From Bacteroidota bacterium (GTDB taxonomy: Bacteria > Bacteroidota > Bacteroidia > Chitinophagales > Chitinophagaceae): a stretch of 11,153 bases of DNA. This document shows positions 5,980 through 11,153 of this stretch, in pieces. The stretch spans positions 1 to 11,153 of the forward strand of contig CANHNT010000038.1 of NCBI GenBank assembly GCA_947461985.1, read 5' to 3'. The notes beneath the pieces were generated by a model that was not told the DNA's origin, searched no databases, and saw only the letters and a program-made list of their open reading frames with translations. Each line of letters opens with the position of its first letter. The stretch's first letter is position 1. The translations under genes and the position numbers were made by a program.

Positions 5980-8900
5980 TTATCGAATGATGGTAACATC
6001 GCCTTTAAACATTTTAGTAGGACCATCAGGCATCGCTAATTTAATTAAATAATAGTAAACTCCCGGGTCTTGATTTACTCCTTTAAATGTACCATTCCAA
6101 CCTCTGTTGTCATTTGCATTAAATACTTCTTGACCCCATCTATTCAATACTCTAAATTCTTGAACTTTTTGGAAAGTCAAATTCGCAACTTTGAATAAAT
6201 CATTGTTTCCATCACCATTAGGTGTAAATGCAGAAGGAACAAATAAGTTATCTTGGTAATCAACATTTATTTTAATACTATCTTTTGTGCCACAACCAAA
6301 CTGGTTTATACCATATACGGTATACATTGTAGGTTCTTGTGGAGATACTAATGTGTTTGATACATTCGGATTGCCAGTACCCCATACTGGACTCCAATTA
6401 TAAACTTGAGCACCGGTGGCAATTAAATTCACTTCTTGCAAATATTTGATCGTGATAGAATCTCCATTTAAAATAGAAACCGTTGGAGTTGGATTAAGAG
6501 TAATGTGCACAAAATCTGTATCAATACAATTATACGTATCAATTCTAACACATGCAAACAAAGAATCGGCATAAGAAAGTGGAGTAATTACAGGACTAAC
6601 ACAATTCACACAACTTAAAGCACTGGTGCTAAAATTAACCGCATTGAACCAAACAAAATTTTGTGCTGGCGCATTTCCTGAACCATAAGCCGTAGCATTA
6701 AAGCCATCTCCTAAACAAAGCGTTGTATCGGATGGTGAAACATATAAATCATGAACAGATAATGTTACAGTAACAGAATCATGCACTTCACATTTATTGC
6801 CACCAGTTGTGTAAACATGATATGTTTTACCAACTTCAACATAAGCGGTGGTAGTATTAGCTGTTGAATCAAAAACAAGTGTTCCTGGAGTCCATCTATA
6901 AGGCCATGTTTTTACTGGAATATCGCAAATAGAAAATGTCATATTCATTCTATAAGTACCAGCAGCAGGTGAAGTTCCTGTTGCTAAAGCCCCTGAAGGC
7001 AAATTAGGCAAATCACATCCGCTATTTGGATGAAATTGAGAGATATATTGGCTTGTTGCTACACCAGGGAAATAAGCAATTTCGTCACTTCCACCAGGGA
7101 ATGTATTATTAAAATAGCATATTTCAACTACTAAATTTTGAGTGCCATCCCAAAGGAATGGAGTATTTAAATTGAATGTGTTTACTCCAGCAACAGTGTT
7201 ATAATTGCCATTAGAATAAACTAGTTTCATATCTTGTTGAGGAATGAATGTGTTAATCGCATTTAACGGAGTACAACCCATTTTAATATTCATATTGTAT
7301 GCATTAGTACTATTTTTATTAATAATATTAAATGCAATAGCATCAATTTTTCCTTTTAAAACGCCTAAAGCATTTAAGTCAGCCACAGTATAAAGCATTT
7401 GAGTTCTTTCCCCCATATTTGATCCAAATGGAGTGATACTAGCTACTGTATTTACACCCGTATTAATCGCATATTGATTATAAGGTGCTATGCAGTTTAC
7501 ATTTTCTTCACCACATTCGTAAACAGGAACAGTCCCAAATGGAGTAGCTGAAAGTGTTATTAAACCTGGTTCGCATAATACCATTGGAGAAGCAGTTGCA
7601 TCAACAGAATTTGAATTATCTACAATTATTTGAACAGTATCTTTTGTCACACAATTTGGATTAGCTGTAGAAACAGTAACAACAAAATCTGTATTTGATG
7701 GAACACCTGCCGAATAAGGGTTTTGTATCGTATTATTTGATAAAGATGCACTAGGAGACCAACTGTAATTAAATACACCCGACTCACAATAGTTAAATCT
7801 TGTATTTGGTCTAACTGAGCCTATTAATGGAGTTGATGCTGTTAAATTACAACCATTTGGATTGGTTGAATATTGTGCTTGTTGCAAAACAGTATTGCTC
7901 GGAGTGTTTGAACTCACTAAAATATTTGTGGTAAAATTAAATGGATCTGCATTATAACATACTTCTACTACTAAATTGGTTAAACCATCCCAATAATATC
8001 CTTCTCCTTGAATTATACTAGGATTTGAAGCTGTAGTGAAAACATGTGAGCGCCAACCGGGTGTATTATTGAAATATTTTGAAATAGCATAAACTTGACT
8101 CAAACCTCCTAAAAATCCTGTAACAGTACTTAAGGCAGTATCGCTTGTGCAACCCATACTAATTTTCATATTTCTTAACGTATCACTTCCTGTAGAAGCG
8201 ACATTCCAACCAATTGATTTTAAATTTCCAGAGTTTATACCTGCTGCACGTAATTCAGCTGCTGTATATAAAAATTGAATTTTATAAGCTGATTCAAAAT
8301 CTGTGTAATAAGGTGAATATTGACCTTGTTGAATATTTCCTGAACCAATTGTTTTTACAACCGGCGTTCCATTACATTGAAAAGCAGACAATCCACATGG
8401 CATCGCTGATGCGTTGGTAAATAATTGAAACGGATAATTTGGACACACATTATAATCAGAAGATAACGCATTTAATTTTGCCCGAATACCACTGACAATT
8501 ACAATTGTAGAGTCTCTGTAAGTACACCCATTATCATCTCTGTAAAACAAAAAGTATTCTTGGGTATTTAAAGTAGATGAAATTGGATTAAAGGCAGTAG
8601 AATCTGATAACTTTGTAGCTGGTCTCCAACGAATGATTGGATTTAATTGAGCAGTAGAAACAGTTGCTGCTAAAGCAATTGAATCGTTCGCACAAATAAT
8701 TTGATCAGGACCTGCATCTACAATTAATGTACCTGGATGCACTACAATAGTTACTGTATCTTTTACTTTACAAGTAATTCCTGCTGGAGGATTTAATGCT
8801 GTTACCACATAAGTGGTAGTAGCAGTTGGCGCCGCCTTAGGTTTCATAACGGATAATGAAGATAAACCTAAATTGGTCGTTCCTCCGTTAATATCTGTCC

Positions 8901-10251
8901 ATGACCATTGACTGATACCAAAAGGTGCTGTTACTTGAAATTGTACAGAATCTGCACCAATACAATAATTTAAATCAGGACCAGCATCTACCCCTGGCAA
9001 TACTTTAATTTGTACTACACAATAAGATTTTAATACAATGGGTTGTGCAACAGTACAAGTTGAATCCATAAATTGAATAATCAACGTATGATTTCCAATT
9101 TGAGCTGCAGTAGGAGTCCAGTTAAATGTACCTGTTACTGGATTTCCACCACCAATTGGATTAGAAGTATAAGTAGAACCGATACATGAAATTGCATTAT
9201 TTGCAGAAGTTAATATTTGATTACTTCCTGAGTTACTTATACCTTTTACATCAAATGACATGGGCGAACCAGGACAAACCGTTAATTGAATAGGATTCGG
9301 ATTAGCCATATATGCACCCTGTAAATTCAATAATTGATAATTTTGAGTCAAATTGGGATCAGATGGAGGGGCAGCAGCACAGTTTAATACATTAATTTGT
9401 ACATCACGCATCACATAACCCACAGTATCTCCCGTGTTGGGGTCAATATCAAAACACTTAAATGCCATTACATACGTATTAATCGTATTTGGAGTAAATG
9501 TTGCAGTTCCTGAAACGGGATCTACTACAAATCCGCCAGGTGCAGAAGCCCCAAAGGGATTTGCTAGGCTACTTGTACCCCACCAAAGTACAGGGAGTGT
9601 CGGAGTATTAAGTGGTGTTTGAGAAACAAAATATAAAGAGTCTAAATCAGGGTCAACAGGACCATTTAAATAGGTTTTAGGTTGATTAACACAAACGTAA
9701 GGAATTGGTTTGATGGATAATCTTGGTGAATTATTGATTGCTCTAGCTACATTATTTAATCCGGCAGAAATGGTTAATGACAATGCACCAGGATTTAACG
9801 TTGTTATATTTGTTGAAATATTTGAAATAGCATTATTTCTACAACAAAGTTCATATTCAAAAATCCAATCTGTACATGCCATTGGTAAAGTTACATCAGC
9901 TGTAAATTCCCACTCTTCATATCCAGGAAAAACACTGTTAGCATCTACGCACCAGTTATTTACTGTAGGGCATAAATCACCATAAATTTTATTTGTATTA
10001 TTTCCAGTAGTATCTACATTGATTGAAATATTTTGATTGCAAGATGCCGATTTTACAGTAATTTGTTCAGGATTAAACAAACCTGAATTTCCTGGCTTAC
10101 AATCTCTATATAAAATTAAATGCACTTTATATTTTAAAGGGGAAAGGTATTCGTAGTACAAATCAGCAGCAGCAACGTGTGTTGCAGAAACTTTATTCAC
10201 AAAAAAAGTAAGCATTAACGCTACAATTAGAAACTGGAAAAGTTTTTTCAT
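5980..10251 (-). CDS. Large T9SS-secreted surface protein with type B (gliding-motility-associated) C-terminal sorting domain
   Basis: Starting from the ATG at 10251 the protein has 1423 residues. The frame opens at 10311, but MKKLFQFLIVALMLTFF is a classic signal-peptide start, with cleavage after VSA (residue 23), so the upstream ATG is disfavoured. Order of parts: a Cys-rich N-terminal module (about 24-290) of the kind seen in Bacteroidota adhesins (YRDCKPG, CCRNN, NNSPRLSIKPIPYVCVNQP); PKD/Ig-like segments beginning VDAGPD (about 421 and 511); a roughly 200-residue module (about 616-822); another PKD-like segment; a second copy of that module (about 910-1109); and two or three more PKD-like units. 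The end is FVPSAFTPNGDGNNDLFK to the C-terminus (about 1337-1423), the CHU_C/type B sorting domain exported by the type IX system. The protein is probably displayed or released as an adhesin or matrix-like protein. No PorP/SprF-like partner gene is adjacent. Confidence 0.92.
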   Translation of the reverse strand: MKKLFQFLIVALMLTFFVNKVSATHVAAADLYYEYLSPLKYKVHLILYRDCKPGNSGLFNPEQITVKSASCNQNISINVDTTGNNTNKIYGDLCPTVNNWCVDANSVFPGYEEWEFTADVTLPMACTDWIFEYELCCRNNAISNISTNITTLNPGALSLTISAGLNNVARAINNSPRLSIKPIPYVCVNQPKTYLNGPVDPDLDSLYFVSQTPLNTPTLPVLWWGTSSLANPFGASAPGGFVVDPVSGTATFTPNTINTYVMAFKCFDIDPNTGDTVGYVMRDVQINVLNCAAAPPSDPNLTQNYQLLNLQGAYMANPNPIQLTVCPGSPMSFDVKGISNSGSNQILTSANNAISCIGSTYTSNPIGGGNPVTGTFNWTPTAAQIGNHTLIIQFMDSTCTVAQPIVLKSYCVVQIKVLPGVDAGPDLNYCIGADSVQFQVTAPFGISQWSWTDINGGTTNLGLSSLSVMKPKAAPTATTTYVVTALNPPAGITCKVKDTVTIVVHPGTLIVDAGPDQIICANDSIALAATVSTAQLNPIIRWRPATKLSDSTAFNPISSTLNTQEYFLFYRDDNGCTYRDSTIVIVSGIRAKLNALSSDYNVCPNYPFQLFTNASAMPCGLSAFQCNGTPVVKTIGSGNIQQGQYSPYYTDFESAYKIQFLYTAAELRAAGINSGNLKSIGWNVASTGSDTLRNMKISMGCTSDTALSTVTGFLGGLSQVYAISKYFNNTPGWRSHVFTTASNPSIIQGEGYYWDGLTNLVVEVCYNADPFNFTTNILVSSNTPSNTVLQQAQYSTNPNGCNLTASTPLIGSVRPNTRFNYCESGVFNYSWSPSASLSNNTIQNPYSAGVPSNTDFVVTVSTANPNCVTKDTVQIIVDNSNSVDATASPMVLCEPGLITLSATPFGTVPVYECGEENVNCIAPYNQYAINTGVNTVASITPFGSNMGERTQMLYTVADLNALGVLKGKIDAIAFNIINKNSTNAYNMNIKMGCTPLNAINTFIPQQDMKLVYSNGNYNTVAGVNTFNLNTPFLWDGTQNLVVEICYFNNTFPGGSDEIAYFPGVATSQYISQFHPNSGCDLPNLPSGALATGTSPAAGTYRMNMTFSICDIPVKTWPYRWTPGTLVFDSTANTTTAYVEVGKTYHVYTTGGNKCEVHDSVTVTLSVHDLYVSPSDTTLCLGDGFNATAYGSGNAPAQNFVWFNAVNFSTSALSCVNCVSPVITPLSYADSLFACVRIDTYNCIDTDFVHITLNPTPTVSILNGDSITIKYLQEVNLIATGAQVYNWSPVWGTGNPNVSNTLVSPQEPTMYTVYGINQFGCGTKDSIKINVDYQDNLFVPSAFTPNGDGNNDLFKVANLTFQKVQEFRVLNRWGQEVFNANDNRGWNGTFKGVNQDPGVYYYLIKLAMPDGPTKMFKGDVTIIR
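6925..7524 (-). repeat. Second copy of a duplicated module in the surface protein
   Basis: This encodes residues about 910-1109. Landmarks shared with the other copy are LYTVADLNALGV, KIDAIAFNI, YNMNIKMGCT, FLWDGTQNLVVEICY, SGCDLP and RMNMTFSIC, in the same order and at similar spacing. The copies are clearly diverged, so this is an old domain duplication and not a recent DNA repeat. Confidence 0.8.
7786..8409 (-). repeat. First copy of a duplicated module in the surface protein
   Basis: This encodes residues about 615-822. Landmarks matching the other copy are LYTAAELRAAGI, NLKSIGWNV, RNMKISMGCT, YYWDGLTNLVVEVCY, NGCNL and RPNTRFNYC. The module resembles a beta-rich domain met repeatedly in T9SS-exported Bacteroidota proteins; I know no assigned activity for it. 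Confidence 0.8.
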
Positions 10252-10401
10252 TTTAATCTCTCTATTTTGGGTTAAAAATAGGTTATTTATTTTAATTAAT
10301 AAAATTTTCACCTATTGTAAAGACGAAAATTATTCTTAGCTGGTTGGGGAAATACATATATAATTATTTGTCATACAATTGTCATTTTTAATTCATTATT
10401 T

Positions 10402-10434
10402 TTTGGGTATTTAAAAGATTAATTAGTACTTTTA
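10402..10434 (+). promoter_or_regulatory. Bacteroidota-type promoter of the LysE-family gene, possibly leaderless
   Basis: A -33 TTTG (10402-10405) is followed after 21 bases by TACTTTTA (10427-10434), which matches TAnnTTTG at all but the last position. The -7 box ends 6 bases before the ATG at 10441, so transcription should begin at or next to the start codon. That predicts a leaderless or nearly leaderless mRNA. The 189-base divergent gap shows no equally good promoter for the surface-protein gene. Confidence 0.5.
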
Positions 10435-10440
10435 TTCAAT

Positions 10441-11076
10441 ATGACTTCAGCATTGATAGCAGGGTTGGCTTTTGGTTTGTTTATGGCTATTTCGGTAGGC
10501 CCTACCATTTTTGCTATTCTTAAATACAGTATCAGTTATGGTTGGAAAGCAGGCATGAGCTTTGTTATTGGGGTTTCATTGAGTGATATTATTTATGTCC
10601 TTTTAGCCAATCAAGCATCGGGTTGGCTTTCTAGCTTACTTTCTCATGAAAAAGTAATTGGTTATTTTGGTTCTTCTGTTTTTATTATTATTGGATTATA
10701 TGGATTTTTGAAAAAAATAAAAGTGACTCGAAACAAACAAGATATGGCTACGGTTACTAATCGGGATTATTGGAAAATTTTTTCCAGCGGTTTTATACTC
10801 AACAGTTTCAATCCAGGTATTATTTTAACTTGGATTACCTCCGTTGCAGCCATTTCCAATATGACGAATTCGTATAGAATCATTTTTTTTGGAAGTTGTT
10901 TAAGTCTTATTTTAGGTTTCGATTTCTTAAAAGTCTTTTTAGCACAAGCTATTCGATCCTCTTTAACACCTCGAAACATTGTGTACCTCAACCGAATTTC
11001 GGCCATTTGCATGTTTGGAATAGGCCTATTTTTATTTATTAAAATTGCCTTTAATATTAAATTAGGTGGATTTTAA
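10441..11076 (+). CDS. LysE/RhtB-family inner-membrane exporter
   Basis: This 211-residue polytopic protein fits the LysE superfamily of amino-acid and metabolite exporters in length and motifs. The N-terminal signature is present: ISVGPTIFAILKYSISYGWKAGMSFVIGVSLSD has G20-P21, then spaced glycines at 34, 38 and 44 and D49. The second conserved motif, FILNSFNPGIILTWI, carries N124-P125. Hydrophobic segments near 3-27, 36-58, 74-91, 113-138, 146-168 and 184-204 suggest six membrane helices, with a polar loop (KKIKVTRNKQDMATVTNRD) between the third and fourth. The exported compound cannot be read from the sequence; amino acids such as lysine, threonine or homoserine lactone are typical of relatives. 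The gene is divergent from the surface-protein gene and stands alone within the window. Confidence 0.88.
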   Translation: MTSALIAGLAFGLFMAISVGPTIFAILKYSISYGWKAGMSFVIGVSLSDIIYVLLANQASGWLSSLLSHEKVIGYFGSSVFIIIGLYGFLKKIKVTRNKQDMATVTNRDYWKIFSSGFILNSFNPGIILTWITSVAAISNMTNSYRIIFFGSCLSLILGFDFLKVFLAQAIRSSLTPRNIVYLNRISAICMFGIGLFLFIKIAFNIKLGGF

Positions 11077-11080
11077 TATA

Positions 11081-11115
11081 GATATGAGTTTTGAGATATG
11101 AGATTTAAGATCTAT
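11081..11115. repeat. Degenerate heptanucleotide tandem array at the right edge
   Basis: Five consecutive 7-base units, gatatga, gttttga, gatatga, gatttaa and gatctat, start 4 bases after the exporter stop codon. The unit is close to gatctga, which is the complement, in another phase, of the agatctc unit inside leuS. The two arrays therefore look like one repeat family in opposite orientation. The last 38 bases of the window show no further feature. Confidence 0.6.
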
Positions 11116-11153
11116 ATTTCTACCTTAAAATGACTTACTATTAATGCCGATTA

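Noticed and set aside
9434..9985. Two plus-strand reading frames opposite the N-terminal part of the surface protein
   Set aside because: The opposite strand encodes a recognisable secreted module with conserved Cys motifs. These frames show no domains or promoters.
10252..10311. Upstream ATG at 10311 as the start of the surface protein
   Set aside because: The extra 20 residues would precede a canonical MKK signal peptide and spoil its N-terminal position, so the start at 10251 is preferred.

Overview
The window looks like chromosomal DNA from a member of the Bacteroidota. The evidence is: AT-rich sequence; start codons without Shine-Dalgarno sequences; several -7 promoter elements of the TAnnTTTG type; a very large secreted protein with the type B C-terminal sorting domain of the type IX secretion system (T9SS); and a carboxypeptidase-regulatory-like secreted protein. 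The family cannot be fixed from the sequence. A Chitinophagales- or Sphingobacteriales-like environmental lineage is my guess.

Layout, left to right: pdhA (pyruvate dehydrogenase E1 alpha, +) ends at a strong bidirectional hairpin terminator. It shares this with the convergent gene for a thioredoxin-fold protein (-). That gene is divergent from leuS (leucyl-tRNA synthetase, +). Next comes a secreted carboxypeptidase-regulatory-like protein (+). It converges, through a second bidirectional terminator, on a roughly 1420-residue T9SS-exported surface protein (-). The surface-protein gene is divergent from a LysE-type membrane exporter (+) at the right end. All six genes look monocistronic and intact. 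They have unrelated jobs: central carbon metabolism, translation, cell surface and export.

The remarkable part is leuS. The reading frame is 1110 codons, about 200 more than expected, and the core enzyme motifs are intact. The excess is concentrated in three in-frame repeat-derived insertions at domain junctions. (1) A heptanucleotide tandem repeat lies at the entry to the editing domain. (2) A roughly 500-bp element lies just before the second half of the catalytic core. It has 25-bp imperfect terminal inverted repeats, a GC-rich hairpin at each end, and a complete DUF559 (Vsr-like, PD-(D/E)XK) nuclease domain. (3) A third GC-rich hairpin repeat lies between the catalytic core and the anticodon-binding domain. 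The nuclease segment contains no in-frame ATG or GTG, so it appears to be made only as part of the synthetase. I infer a palindrome-flanked nuclease element that spreads by entering genes in frame, with no intein or intron to remove it. A degenerate heptad array of the same kind as insertion 1 lies just after the exporter gene at the right edge.

I see no rRNA, tRNA, CRISPR array or conventional insertion sequence. No gene-free stretch exceeds 300 bases.
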